Shown: one piece after another, positions 1 to 8,388 of the stretch
Position numbering within the stretch: the stretch's first letter is position 1
How the letters are laid out: the number at the start of each line of letters is the position of its first letter
DNA from: JBBRXJ01 sp038248505
GTDB taxonomy: Bacteria > Bacteroidota > Bacteroidia > Bacteroidales > JBBRXJ01
Assembly: GCA_038248505.1 (NCBI GenBank)
Contig: JBBRXJ010000080.1
Span: 1 to 15,397, forward strand
Length of the DNA: 15,397 nucleotides
Direction of reading: 5' to 3'
Program-made: the position numbers and the translations under genes
The notes under the pieces: model-generated
The model's input: the letters and a program-made list of their open reading frames with translations, nothing else
What the model was told of the DNA's origin: nothing
Database searches by the model: none

Positions 1-2
1 AT

Positions 3-137
3 CACAGAATTGATGGGGTATATTTGCAATCATACTTAGATGAGTTTTGCTTCAAGTTAAACAGAAGATTTTTAAACTCAATTTTTGAAAGGCTAGTAGT
101 GGCATGCATTTTCCCTTACTGGCAAACTAACGACTAA
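3..137 (+). mobile_element. IS1595-family transposase, C-terminal end (cut by window edge)
   Basis: An open frame runs from the window edge to a TAA at 135-137. Its 44 visible residues contain GVYLQSYLDEFCFKLNRR and then FERLVVACI, which is the C-terminal signature of the ISXO2-like (IS1595 family) DDE transposases: a Y-L-x-x-Y-x-D-E-F-x-x-x-x-N-R-R motif followed by a short helix. The N-terminal zinc-binding part and most of the catalytic core would lie to the left of the window. The frame has no internal stop, so this copy may be intact. The element should end within a few tens of bases after 137, but its terminal inverted repeat cannot be recognised without the other end. Decayed kinase sequence begins immediately afterwards, so the element probably inserted into or beside that gene. 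Confidence 0.8.
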
Positions 138-176
138 TCAATTTATATTATTAAAGGATTCATTGTCAAGTTTTGA

Positions 177-677
177 TTTATTTTCAAAAAATGCGCTATT
201 AATTACCGAATTAAAATCATCAGGTCATACTCTAATAAAAAAAGCACAGTACAATTACATGAGCTAATAAAAGAGTCTTTAACCGATGTTTTACTTTCAG
301 ATATTGACATCCAAATATGCGGATCAAACCTATCATTTAGTACTGATAAACGATTGATGTTGGTTGTTTTTTAAAATTTAATTGATAATGCAATTAAATA
401 TTCACCACCTAAAGGCGTTATTAAAATTGAGGGCGAATAAAAAAAAGACGGGCTTTGTTTTAAAATAATAGATAAAGGTACGGGCTTCTCTAATAAAACT
501 TTTCAACGACTTTATAAACCATTTGGAATTGGAGAAGCACATATAAATACTGAAGTAGGTCTCGGTTTGTATCTTGTAAAAACCATTTGTGATTTATTAA
601 ATATAAAAATTGATATCTATAATCTTCAGCCAGGTGCATGTGTCGAATTAGTTATAAGCTCAGAAAAATGCATTTGA
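177..677 (+). pseudogene. Histidine kinase C-terminal fragment (HATPase_c), disrupted
   Basis: One reading frame, ending at a TGA at 675-677, encodes the ATP-binding half of a sensor histidine kinase. The N box NLIDNAIKYSPP (about 375-410), a G1-like box DKGTGFS (about 471-491), a KPF motif and a G2 box EVGLGLYLVKTI (about 552-587) follow in the normal order. An upstream stretch containing HELIKES resembles the linker before this domain. The frame is broken by TAA at 372-374 (just before the N box) and TAA at 438-440, both in positions where CAA could have stood, and there is no frameshift between them. The sensor, the phospho-acceptor histidine and the start codon are not found; sequence before about 230 is not convincingly kinase-like. 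The gene is a non-functional remnant, with its 5' part probably lost when the neighbouring IS element arrived. Confidence 0.8.
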
Positions 678-734
678 TATTTTATTCCCCTCGAATATAC
701 CTAAGTAATCTTACACCAATTAAGTACTTGAATA

Positions 735-1709
735 TCAGTTGATTGATAGTGAATGGGCGTTGTTAAAAAAAAGCGCTAAATTCTTTTCTGAAATATCTCT
801 ATACCCATATACATTTAAAACCTTACCATTCTCAATTAAATAGAAACGAGGGAAATGGCCTTGGGTTAGTTTTACTAAACTGAGTAAATCTGTTAAAAGA
901 TAATTCAATGGTGCTAATTCAGTTGATTTAAAAAAATCATCAACTTCATTATCCTGTCCTCCAAATAAGATGACCATTTCATTATTAAAATGGTATTTAC
1001 GAGCCATAATTTCAATTTTAATGGCTCCTTTTTTACAATAGCCACATTGGGTACTATAAACACATAAAAGCTTACGCCCCTTATTAAAATTTAAGGAATC
1101 AAAAATAACTTCTTGTCCATTTTGATGATACGTGTGTTTTGGTAATATAAATTTTGTATTAATGGTATTAACTTTATTTTGAATAAAGTAATCGGGAGGT
1201 GAAATTATAAAAGGGATAGCTAAAGAAACGAGTATTATAAACACAGGCCATTTCTTTTTAAAAGGTAAATTACAACTTCTTAAATGGTATAAAGGAAAAA
1301 TGGCCAGCAACATTAAAACATTTTTAATTATTGATTCTTTAGGTGTCATTTTAATTAAATCACCAAAGCAAAGGCAATTCTGTTCAGAACCTTTAAAAAC
1401 CTGAATGCATAAAAATAAGGTGAAAGCAGTTAAGAGACTAAGAGAAGCATACCATGCAAATCGAGTCCATATACCCACAATAAAAAACAAACCCAAACCA
1501 AATTCACCAGCAATTAACAAACGTGCCAAAATAGTTGAGATATTAAAACTAGCAAGGTTTAAACTATATACATAGATTTCAAAAAAATCAATTGTAATCA
1601 GTTTTGTAATCGCTGAGAAAATAAACACAAAACCAATAAGGCTGCGTAACAATGAAAAAGAGGTATTTGAAAAAACACCTCTTTTTACATAATTCAAAAA
1701 TATCATCAT
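735..1709 (-). CDS. MauE/DoxX-type membrane protein fused to a thioredoxin-like domain
   Basis: This 324-residue protein has two parts. Residues about 18-145 form four hydrophobic segments typical of the MauE/DoxX redox-associated membrane family, with the paired-cysteine motif CLCFGD (C112, C114) after the third segment. A fifth membrane segment (about 153-170) leads into a soluble, presumably periplasmic domain with a thioredoxin-type CGYC site at 222-225 inside a strand reading LLCVYSTQCGYCKK. The two cysteine pairs could relay electrons across or along the membrane to extracytoplasmic substrates; this follows from the architecture and is not shown directly. Similar DoxX-thioredoxin fusions are common in Bacteroidota. 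It starts 8 bases after the leuA stop, so it is probably co-transcribed with leuA. An ATG one codon downstream is an equally good start. It converges with the kinase remnant. Confidence 0.8.
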   Translation of the reverse strand: MMIFLNYVKRGVFSNTSFSLLRSLIGFVFIFSAITKLITIDFFEIYVYSLNLASFNISTILARLLIAGEFGLGLFFIVGIWTRFAWYASLSLLTAFTLFLCIQVFKGSEQNCLCFGDLIKMTPKESIIKNVLMLLAIFPLYHLRSCNLPFKKKWPVFIILVSLAIPFIISPPDYFIQNKVNTINTKFILPKHTYHQNGQEVIFDSLNFNKGRKLLCVYSTQCGYCKKGAIKIEIMARKYHFNNEMVILFGGQDNEVDDFFKSTELAPLNYLLTDLLSLVKLTQGHFPRFYLIENGKVLNVYGYRDISEKNLALFFNNAHSLSIN

Positions 1710-1717
1710 AAATAATT

Positions 1718-3247
1718 TTATTTCTTTTTATCGGGAATTACTAAGAACTTAGATACTGCATCAATATAAGCTTCAACAGATGCAGTAACAATGTCGGTAT
1801 TAGCACCAAATCCATAATACATTTTATCATTATTATTTACTTGCATATGCACTTTCCCAATATCATCGCTACCTCTTGTTATTGCTTGTACAAGGAATTC
1901 TTCAATTTTTGGATTCTTCTTAATAATTGTTTTCACCGCTTTAATAGATGCATCAACAGGTCCATTACCTTCGCATGTTTGGGTATAAACTTGGCCGTAA
2001 ATTTTAAGCGTAACTGTGGCAACCGGAATAGATGATTTACCGCATACCACCTGAAGATGTTCCAAGCGAATAGGCTTATCCTCTTCATTCAATTTGCCAC
2101 GAACTAAAACCATCAAATCTTCATCATCAATTTGTTTCTTTTTATCGGCAATTGCGAGGAACTTATCATAGAATTCGTCCATTTTATCTTTATCATCAAT
2201 GGTAATTCCAAGTTTATCGAGACGATGTTTTAATGCAGCACGCCCACTACGAGCAGTAAGCAAAATTGATGACTCATCAATACCCACATCTTTTGGGTCA
2301 ATGATTTCATATGTCTCACGATGTTTCAAAACACCATCCTGATGAATACCTGAACTATGAGCAAAAGCATTACGACCTACAATTGCTTTATTAGATTGTA
2401 CAGGCATTTTCATTAAACCAGAAACCATTTTACTCAGTTTCATAATTTTTGTTGAATCAATACCCGTGGTATATAAAAGATCTTTATGACTTTTAAGAGT
2501 CATTACAACTTCTTCCAATGCAGTATTACCAGCACGCTCACCAATTCCATTAATAGTAACTTCCACTTGGCGTGCCCCATTAACAATACCAGAAATAGTA
2601 TTTGCAGTTGCCATTCCCAGATCATTATGACAATGAGTAGAAAGGATTGCCTTATCCATGTTTTTTACATTATCAATCAAATATTTGATTTTGGCACCAT
2701 ATTCATGAGGTAAAGTATAGCCGGTAGTATCAGGAATGTTGAGAACGGTTGCACCTGCTTCAATAACAGCTTCGCACATACGAGCGAGGTATTCATTTTC
2801 GCTACGTCCAGCATCTTCAGCATAAAATTCAACATCATCTGTAAATTTTCGCGCGTATTTAACAGCATCAATAGCACGTTCAATAATCTCTTCCGGAGTT
2901 GAATTAAATTTGAATTTAATATGATATGGAGATGTACCAATACCAGTATGAATACGCTTACGCTTTGCAAACTTTAAAGCTTCGGCAGCAACTTCAATAT
3001 CTTTTCGAACAGCACGAGTTAATGCACAAATGATGGGTTTATTTACCGCTTTTGAAATCTCAACTACTGAATTAAAATCACCAGGACTTGAAATAGGAAA
3101 ACCAGCTTCAATAACATCAACACCTAATTCTTCAAGGGCTCGAGCAACCTCAATTTTCTCAATTGTGTTCAACTGACATCCAGGAACTTGTTCACCATCC
3201 CTCAATGTTGTGTCGAAAATAATAATTCGATCTGATTTAGAAGCCAT
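1718..3247 (-). CDS. leuA: 2-isopropylmalate synthase
   Basis: LeuA condenses acetyl-CoA with 2-oxoisovalerate to give 2-isopropylmalate, the first committed step of leucine synthesis, in the cytosol. The 509 residues match the family length. The catalytic entry motif DTTLRDGEQ is at 12-20, the substrate-pocket strand VIEAGFPISS at about 45-54, the divalent metal ligands H205 and H207 lie in STHCHNDLG, and SSGIHQDG precedes the C-terminal regulatory dimer domain (about 370-500) that binds leucine in this family. No leuB, leuC or leuD lies in the window, so the remaining pathway genes are elsewhere. The start MASKSD directly precedes the barrel strand and is the only sensible one. A promoter-like TAATTTTG sits about 70 bases upstream. 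Citramalate synthase and homocitrate synthase are related alternatives, but the motifs favour LeuA. Confidence 0.93.
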   Translation of the reverse strand: MASKSDRIIIFDTTLRDGEQVPGCQLNTIEKIEVARALEELGVDVIEAGFPISSPGDFNSVVEISKAVNKPIICALTRAVRKDIEVAAEALKFAKRKRIHTGIGTSPYHIKFKFNSTPEEIIERAIDAVKYARKFTDDVEFYAEDAGRSENEYLARMCEAVIEAGATVLNIPDTTGYTLPHEYGAKIKYLIDNVKNMDKAILSTHCHNDLGMATANTISGIVNGARQVEVTINGIGERAGNTALEEVVMTLKSHKDLLYTTGIDSTKIMKLSKMVSGLMKMPVQSNKAIVGRNAFAHSSGIHQDGVLKHRETYEIIDPKDVGIDESSILLTARSGRAALKHRLDKLGITIDDKDKMDEFYDKFLAIADKKKQIDDEDLMVLVRGKLNEEDKPIRLEHLQVVCGKSSIPVATVTLKIYGQVYTQTCEGNGPVDASIKAVKTIIKKNPKIEEFLVQAITRGSDDIGKVHMQVNNNDKMYYGFGANTDIVTASVEAYIDAVSKFLVIPDKKK

Positions 3248-3319
3248 ATTATTTGATTTTTAATTATTTACAATTTCTTATTCGAGTAAATTACACTATT
3301 CAAAAAAAAACATCCATAA

Positions 3320-3327
3320 CAAAATTA
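3320..3327 (-). promoter_or_regulatory. Bacteroidota -7 promoter element for leuA
   Basis: The minus strand reads TAATTTTG, an exact match to the Bacteroidota housekeeping -7 consensus TAnnTTTG. It would place transcription initiation near 3313 and give leuA a leader of about 65 bases. No convincing -33 TTG at the usual distance was identified, and no attenuator hairpin is obvious in the leader. Confidence 0.5.
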
Positions 3328-3365
3328 ACAATTAATGATGAAAAAAAAGCCTGTTAAACGTTTTT

Positions 3366-4814
3366 TCAGAAGAGTTTGAATGAATGTAACTTTGAGATTG
3401 CCTTACGCTCATTAGAGAATATTAGAGGCAAACAGATTGAAGAAGATTCAGGATTTAAATACGAAAACTCATTTTTTAAATGTTCAAAATCGAAACGAAT
3501 ACTTTTAACCTCTACCATTTTTTTCATGTGGTTATACACAAAAAGATCATGATCTGGCCATTCATTCATGCTATCAATTGCGGTTTTCATGGTTCTCATT
3601 ATATAATGAGGAAAGGCAGCCCCTTTCCATGTACTCGTATTTGTTACAAAAACCCAACTAATACCATTATTTTGTTTTACCATAAGAGCCGACGTACCAC
3701 CAAAACTACCAGAACGCCACCACATATCTTTATTAATACCTTTCCAACCTAGCGGATTTAAAACTCGTTCATTTGTATCCGCCATGGTATAAACAGAAGA
3801 AGGCATTAAGATATCACTCGCATTATCATCTCCATCAATAGCAATCATAATACGACTAAGATCGATGGAAGTAGCAAGCCAACCACCAGCAGCGCCAAGG
3901 GTTTTAAGATCATTACCTCCATATTGAGCAGGCACCTGAATGGGTGAACCATCTAAGCAAGGACGCCAAGGATAATCACCTGGAACATAATATTTGGCTT
4001 CATTATATAAGCGGTCGCGCTCAAAATTCCCAGCCAATTGCATATCAAAAATTCCAAGTGGCTGCAGCACTGCCAAACGAACATAGGTTTCATAATTCAT
4101 AACTGAAACCTTCTCAATCACTTTTCCTAAAACTGCATAACCAAAATTTGAATAACAGCTACGAGTTCCTGGTTTCCAAGCTAAACGACATTTTGATAGA
4201 ATATATTTAATAATCACATCTGTTGAGGGTGGTGATTGTACATTCATATAATCTGCAATACGTGTAGGCATAAACATGGGGTCTCCTCCACGCAATGACC
4301 ATCCACCACTGTGATTCAAAAGATTTTTCACAGTAATATCATAAACGTTTTTATCGGCAATATTTAAGAAAGTAGAGTCATTTAAAATGCCTTCTGATCC
4401 AAATACCTTAGTATCTAGGCTAAGCTTACCATCCTCAACCAAACGCATAATGGCAACTGCCGTTATTAATTTTGAAACACTTGCTATTCTGAAAAGATGA
4501 CTAGGCTGTGATTTCACTCCATTCTCAACATCAGAATAACCATAGCCTTTGGTGTAAATTAAACGACCGTCTTTCACTAAAGAAACCGAAGCCCCACGAA
4601 TTAACCACTTTTGCATGAATTGCTCAATGATTTTATCAAAAGCTTCCATGCCATTTAATTCAGAAAAACTATTATCGATACTAATAGGCGGAACTTTTTC
4701 AGCAGATAGAACACTCTCTAATTCTGTACTTTTACCCATTCGAGAACCTGAAAAAGCAAGCAGAGCAAGTAACAGAACACTTAATTGAATTAGAAATATT
4801 GGATTAATCTTCAT
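3366..4814 (-). CDS. Serine beta-lactamase-like hydrolase (class C / penicillin-binding fold), exported
   Basis: The protein belongs to the beta-lactamase-related serine hydrolases (DD-peptidase, esterase and class C lactamase fold). Numbered from the start chosen here (482 residues), the nucleophile motif S-V-S-K is at 112-115 in FRIASVSKLITAV and the second motif Y-S-N at 221-223 in CYSNFGYAVLG. The third motif is RSGSFGGT at about 367-374, where many relatives have H-x-G or K-T-G. An N-terminal signal peptide or anchor is clear: MKINP, a hydrophobic run of about 15, then AFSGS. The frame extends upstream to an ATG at 4892, but a promoter element lies inside that extension at 4862-4869, so the start at 4814 fits better. 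True lactam hydrolysis is not implied; a peptidoglycan or ester substrate is as likely. The final residues lack a recognisable domain. Confidence 0.8.
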   Translation of the reverse strand: MKINPIFLIQLSVLLLALLAFSGSRMGKSTELESVLSAEKVPPISIDNSFSELNGMEAFDKIIEQFMQKWLIRGASVSLVKDGRLIYTKGYGYSDVENGVKSQPSHLFRIASVSKLITAVAIMRLVEDGKLSLDTKVFGSEGILNDSTFLNIADKNVYDITVKNLLNHSGGWSLRGGDPMFMPTRIADYMNVQSPPSTDVIIKYILSKCRLAWKPGTRSCYSNFGYAVLGKVIEKVSVMNYETYVRLAVLQPLGIFDMQLAGNFERDRLYNEAKYYVPGDYPWRPCLDGSPIQVPAQYGGNDLKTLGAAGGWLATSIDLSRIMIAIDGDDNASDILMPSSVYTMADTNERVLNPLGWKGINKDMWWRSGSFGGTSALMVKQNNGISWVFVTNTSTWKGAAFPHYIMRTMKTAIDSMNEWPDHDLFVYNHMKKMVEVKSIRFDFEHLKNEFSYLNPESSSICLPLIFSNERKAISKLHSFKLF

Positions 4815-4861
4815 TTCTTTCGTTAACTTATAAAAAACAAGCTTTAAAGCTTGAATAAAAG

Positions 4862-4869
4862 CAAATATA
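4862..4869 (-). promoter_or_regulatory. Bacteroidota -7 promoter element for the serine hydrolase
   Basis: The minus strand reads TATATTTG, an exact TAnnTTTG match. Transcription would begin near 4855, giving a leader of about 40 bases to the ATG at 4814. An ATG at 4892 in the same frame lies upstream of this element and is unlikely to be the translation start. Confidence 0.6.
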
Positions 4870-4987
4870 GTAATATTATTTTCAATAAACACAGGTACTG
4901 CACGAAAGCTATCAACATATCAATCAGCAAACTTGACACTTAGCACACCCATACTGTTGAAAACCCCTGAAAATATGATTTAACAAG

Positions 4988-5944
4988 CTATTTAGAAAAA
5001 CTATCCTCACGCAAATTACGTTCTTCTAAAAGTTTTAAATATGCCCCAACGTCTGATCGAATAATAGATAAGCCCGATAGTTTCAGCCAACGAATTGCTG
5101 TATCAAATTCATCATTAATTTCAGCATACACGGCTAAATTACACATGGCGTAGGCAGCAATATTTCCTGGACCTTTACGTGCATATAACATCCAAATTTT
5201 ATATGCATCGTCCCATCGTCCTTTAGTTGCAAGCTTTGCAGCATGAGACATATCAGTATTAAAAGTAGCGTAAATGGTTCTTGTTTGCGATTCCCAATAG
5301 GATACAACACGAGCAATATAGCGGTTTGCCGAGCGTCCACATGAATACTCAAGAGCTTCATAAAGAGAGGGTAAAGCAAGGTAGGCATTCACCGCTTCCG
5401 CATCTGAAGCATACCACATAAAGGTATCACGCATTAGGTATTCATCTAAAACTAACTTTTCATCTGGTAGATATAATCGGTAAAGCGCATCGTTAATGAT
5501 GCTATAGCTTACTGTATAATCGTATGAATTTTGATTATACTTCAGTTTTACAGTATCGCGTATTCGTATATACTCAATACTAAGTAATGCTTCAGAAGAT
5601 TCTGCACGGCATACGGAATCAATAGTATTCCAAGTATATTGACTTAGTGATGCATTTTTTTTAGGAATAATAAGAATTGAAATGATTTTGGATGCAAAGC
5701 GTGGACTGTCACCAATAGCATCATCAGCGGCATCAAGAAAATAAAGAGGAAGTGCCTTTTGATGTTTTATAATTTTATCCGAGGTGATATCCAACTCAAT
5801 TGAATCACCCGGATATGCTAACACCATTGATTTTACTGAATCTGGCATTTTTATTTCGGATGCTTTCAATACATCAATTGAAACTCTACGCTGGGTAATA
5901 CAAGAGCTAAAAATTAATATAGATGGAATAATGTATCGGAGCAT
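4988..5944 (-). CDS. Lipoprotein with TPR-like C-terminus (DUF6340-like)
   Basis: A 318-residue protein starts with a lipoprotein signal: MLRYIIPSILIFSSC, with the lipid-accepting cysteine at residue 15. Mature residues about 20-70 contain a motif of the form VLKASEIKMPDSVKSM, which resembles the N-terminus of the DUF6340 lipoproteins of Bacteroidota; this assignment is from memory and moderate in confidence. The C-terminal third (about 225-305) has helical pairs such as AAKLATKGRWDDAYKIWMLY and AVYAEINDEFDTAIRWLKLSG, which look like two or three tetratricopeptide-type repeats and suggest a protein-protein interaction role. No catalytic motif is visible. It is probably anchored to the outer membrane facing the periplasm. 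It is isolated between a terminator on one side and a separate promoter for the next gene on the other, so its function cannot be read from an operon. Confidence 0.7.
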   Translation of the reverse strand: MLRYIIPSILIFSSCITQRRVSIDVLKASEIKMPDSVKSMVLAYPGDSIELDITSDKIIKHQKALPLYFLDAADDAIGDSPRFASKIISILIIPKKNASLSQYTWNTIDSVCRAESSEALLSIEYIRIRDTVKLKYNQNSYDYTVSYSIINDALYRLYLPDEKLVLDEYLMRDTFMWYASDAEAVNAYLALPSLYEALEYSCGRSANRYIARVVSYWESQTRTIYATFNTDMSHAAKLATKGRWDDAYKIWMLYARKGPGNIAAYAMCNLAVYAEINDEFDTAIRWLKLSGLSIIRSDVGAYLKLLEERNLREDSFSK

Positions 5945-6019
5945 TTAAAAGTGAATTGATGAACGTGAGGAATTATTAAAATGTGCTTTTTATAGTTTGA
6001 AAAAACAATTATTAAATAC

Positions 6020-6053
6020 GAAAAAAGTCAGGAGATTTTTTTCATCCTGACTT
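6020..6053 (-). terminator. Intrinsic terminator after the FabG-type gene
   Basis: Read on the minus strand, AAGTCAGGA pairs perfectly with TCCTGACTT around an 11-base A-rich loop, and the second arm runs directly into a T tract (six T). It lies about 50 bases past the TAG stop of the reductase gene and has the shape of a strong Rho-independent terminator. It separates that gene from the lipoprotein gene. Confidence 0.85.
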
Positions 6054-6105
6054 ATTTTAATACTATTTATGGATATCGTTTAGTTAATTTGGCTTTATTA
6101 AACAA

Positions 6106-6852
6106 CTATGTATTTAATGCACCACAAACATTCAATACCTGTCCACTAACATATGAAGACATATCTGAAGCTAAAAATAGCGTCATATTAGCAACATCAT
6201 CAGGGGTACCGCCGCGTTTCATAGGTACATCTTTCATCCAGCCTTCTACAACATCTTTAGGTAAGTTTGCGGTCATTTCGGTAATAATAAAGCCAGGAGC
6301 AATAGCATTACAACGAATATTACGTGAACCAAGCTCTTGCGCAGTTGATTTAGTAAAGCCAATAATACCAGCCTTTGAAGCAGAATAATTGGTTTGACCA
6401 GCATTTCCACTAACACCAACAACTGAACTCATATTAATAATTGAACCAGACCGTTGAGCCATCATAGGTTTTAAAACTGCCTTGGTAAAATTAAACACAG
6501 ATTTAAGATTTACATTAATGACTAAATCCCATTGTTCTTCGCTCATTCTCATAAGCAAAGCATCACGAGTAATTCCAGCATTATTAACCAGAGCATCAAC
6601 ACGACCAAAATCTTTAACGATTTGCTCAACCACAAGTTGAGTATCATTAAAATTAGATGCATTTGATGTATAGCCTTTGCATCGAACCCCCATTGCAGCA
6701 ATCTCATTTTCAAGTGATTTTGCATTATCATCGTGTGATAAATCGGTAAATGCAACATTTGCGCCTTGCGACGCCATTTTTAGAGCAATTGCTCTACCAA
6801 TACCTCTGGCAGCGCCAGTTACAATAACTGTTTTTCCTTCTAATAGCTTCAT
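6106..6852 (-). CDS. fabG: 3-oxoacyl-ACP reductase (FabG-type SDR)
   Basis: A classical 248-residue short-chain dehydrogenase, matching FabG in length and motifs. The NADP(H) loop TGAARGIG is at 12-19, NNAG at 90-93, the catalytic serine at 143 in NMSSVVG, and tyrosine 156 and lysine 160 in YSASK. The flanking context (NAGITRD, NYSASKAGIIGFTKS, NAIAPGFI) is the typical FabG pattern, and FabG reduces 3-oxoacyl-ACP in the fatty acid elongation cycle in the cytosol. No other fab genes lie nearby, so a specialised reductase cannot be excluded, but the fit is close. Its own promoter element lies about 25 bases upstream and a strong terminator follows it, so it is probably transcribed alone. Confidence 0.88.
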   Translation of the reverse strand: MKLLEGKTVIVTGAARGIGRAIALKMASQGANVAFTDLSHDDNAKSLENEIAAMGVRCKGYTSNASNFNDTQLVVEQIVKDFGRVDALVNNAGITRDALLMRMSEEQWDLVINVNLKSVFNFTKAVLKPMMAQRSGSIINMSSVVGVSGNAGQTNYSASKAGIIGFTKSTAQELGSRNIRCNAIAPGFIITEMTANLPKDVVEGWMKDVPMKRGGTPDDVANMTLFLASDMSSYVSGQVLNVCGALNT

Positions 6853-6876
6853 TTATTTAATTTTTGTTTTGCGTTG

Positions 6877-6884
6877 CAAATATA
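6877..6884 (-). promoter_or_regulatory. Bacteroidota -7 promoter element for fabG
   Basis: The minus strand reads TATATTTG, an exact TAnnTTTG match 25 bases before the fabG ATG. The leader would be short, under 20 bases. No clear -33 element is seen. Confidence 0.6.
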
Positions 6885-6921
6885 GATTTTTTTTAGAATT
6901 TGTATGCCTTACTAGATATAT

Positions 6922-8193
6922 CTACTTAAATCGTTCTTTATAAGCCCATAAGCCGAGAGCTGGGTTCGAGACATAGAATATTTCCTCACCATCAACTGTG
7001 TTCCAGCCATCAGCAAGTTTTTCTATATCATATTTTTTCATCATCGCATCCAAATCGCCATATTTAAAATTAACGCTCTCTATCTCCGCTTTACTAACGC
7101 GAGGACCAGGGCAATACGTGACATTAAAGCGACCTTCTGATGAACCATGAATTAAATGAGCCGCAGCGCCTAAATTATTTTGCAAATCTTCATTATCTTT
7201 TGTTAGCTCTAATACTTTGGGAGTACCCACATATCCATATTTACGAATAAGTTTATCAATTGTTGGGTCTTCTCCAAATTCTTTTAAACCAGGCGCCAAC
7301 ACAATTAAATCACCTCCAGTTGCAATGGCCATACGAATTCGATAAATACTCTTATTACCAAGCCAAGTACTTTTAAACTCTTCAGGATCGAGATAAACAA
7401 CAACTTTATGAGGTTCTCTATCAAGCATTTTAAAGTTCACTTGTAACGCAAGATCAGAAGCTAGGTTAAAGCACTCTATATCGTCACCAATAAACATTCC
7501 GCGTACGACCAAATTTCCAGTTTCGTCTTTTCCTACAACAGTCTGAACATAAATTATTGGAAGATGATTTGTGAAATGATCACTTGCATAATTTAATACT
7601 TTACGAACAGGAGTATCAGCGCGGCCCATCATACGTTCCATTCCAAAAGCAGCACCAATAAAATGGCTTTTATTGATACCTTCGCTACCGCCCGTTCCAA
7701 CAAAAATGTTTTTATTATAGTTGGCCATACCAACAACTTCATGAGGTACCACCTGACCTACACTTAAAATTAAATCATAATTGCCATTTACCAGCATTTT
7801 GTTAACTTGTGCAGGCCAAGGATATTCTACATTTCCTTCTGAAACTTCTTTTATATATTCAGCAGGCACAGTACCTACGGTTACAATATCATTACGCCAA
7901 TCATGCACTCTAAAAAGATTTAAAGGAATGGCACTAAACATTTTTTTTATTTCCTCTTCGCTCATTGGAGCGTGCGTGCCAAGAGCAGGTAGTACATCTG
8001 TCATAGCATCTTTATAATATTCATAAGCCATATTGGTAATAGGACCAGCATACGAATGAAAGCGCGTAAAATCGGGTGGTATAGCAAGTACCTTTTTCTT
8101 TTTACCTAGCTTATCAAATGCTTCGTATAAACCTTTGCGAATGTCGGATTCACTTAATTTATCAGTGGCAGAACCTTTTTTGTAATATAACAT
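6922..8193 (-). CDS. LarA-family (nickel-pincer) hydroxyacid racemase/epimerase
   Basis: This 423-residue protein belongs to the lactate racemase LarA superfamily (DUF2088), whose members interconvert C2 stereoisomers of 2-hydroxyacids with a nickel-pincer nucleotide cofactor. Residue spacing matches LarA. D41-F-T-R44 corresponds to the D-x-T-R cofactor-binding motif, H74 in GTH to one catalytic histidine, and H151 in VPHEVVG to the other. K161 and H177 then fall at exactly +10 and +26, the distances of the pincer-attached lysine and nickel-ligand histidine in lactate racemase. Cofactor genes larB, larC and larE are absent from the window and must be elsewhere. The substrate is not given by the sequence. 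Nearby hexuronate enzymes suggest an aldonate such as mannonate/gluconate rather than lactate, as inference. It has its own promoter. Confidence 0.85.
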   Translation of the reverse strand: MLYYKKGSATDKLSESDIRKGLYEAFDKLGKKKKVLAIPPDFTRFHSYAGPITNMAYEYYKDAMTDVLPALGTHAPMSEEEIKKMFSAIPLNLFRVHDWRNDIVTVGTVPAEYIKEVSEGNVEYPWPAQVNKMLVNGNYDLILSVGQVVPHEVVGMANYNKNIFVGTGGSEGINKSHFIGAAFGMERMMGRADTPVRKVLNYASDHFTNHLPIIYVQTVVGKDETGNLVVRGMFIGDDIECFNLASDLALQVNFKMLDREPHKVVVYLDPEEFKSTWLGNKSIYRIRMAIATGGDLIVLAPGLKEFGEDPTIDKLIRKYGYVGTPKVLELTKDNEDLQNNLGAAAHLIHGSSEGRFNVTYCPGPRVSKAEIESVNFKYGDLDAMMKKYDIEKLADGWNTVDGEEIFYVSNPALGLWAYKERFK

Positions 8194-8231
8194 ATTTTAT
8201 AAATTAAATTAATCTGTAAATATTAATGCTT

Positions 8232-8239
8232 CAAATATA
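8232..8239 (-). promoter_or_regulatory. Bacteroidota promoter for the LarA-family gene
   Basis: The minus strand reads TATATTTG, an exact TAnnTTTG match, with a TTG 17 bases upstream that fits the -33 element. The expected leader is about 30 bases. The gene is therefore likely to be transcribed independently of the HAD gene upstream. Confidence 0.65.
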
Positions 8240-8388
8240 TAGAAAAACAACTGAAACAATATTAGTCCATTATCAGCCATCCTTTTCATATCTTCTCTAA
8301 TCTGATACGAAACGAGAGTATAAGTAGGATCTCTAAAAAACGCTTTGTAGCTAGAATTATTTTTAAAAAAAATAATATCTTCGTTGCA

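Noticed and set aside
2677..2970. Frames overlapping leuA, fabG, LarA, HAD and SDR genes in other registers (for example 2677-2970, 6677-6943, 11184-11528)
   Set aside because: They are shadows of strongly conserved genes, with no family resemblance or translation signals of their own.
3340..3366. A-tract/T-tract pair flanking GCCTGTTAAACG as a terminator of the serine hydrolase gene
   Set aside because: The only pairing is A with T and there is no G/C stem, so the hairpin would be too weak to call.
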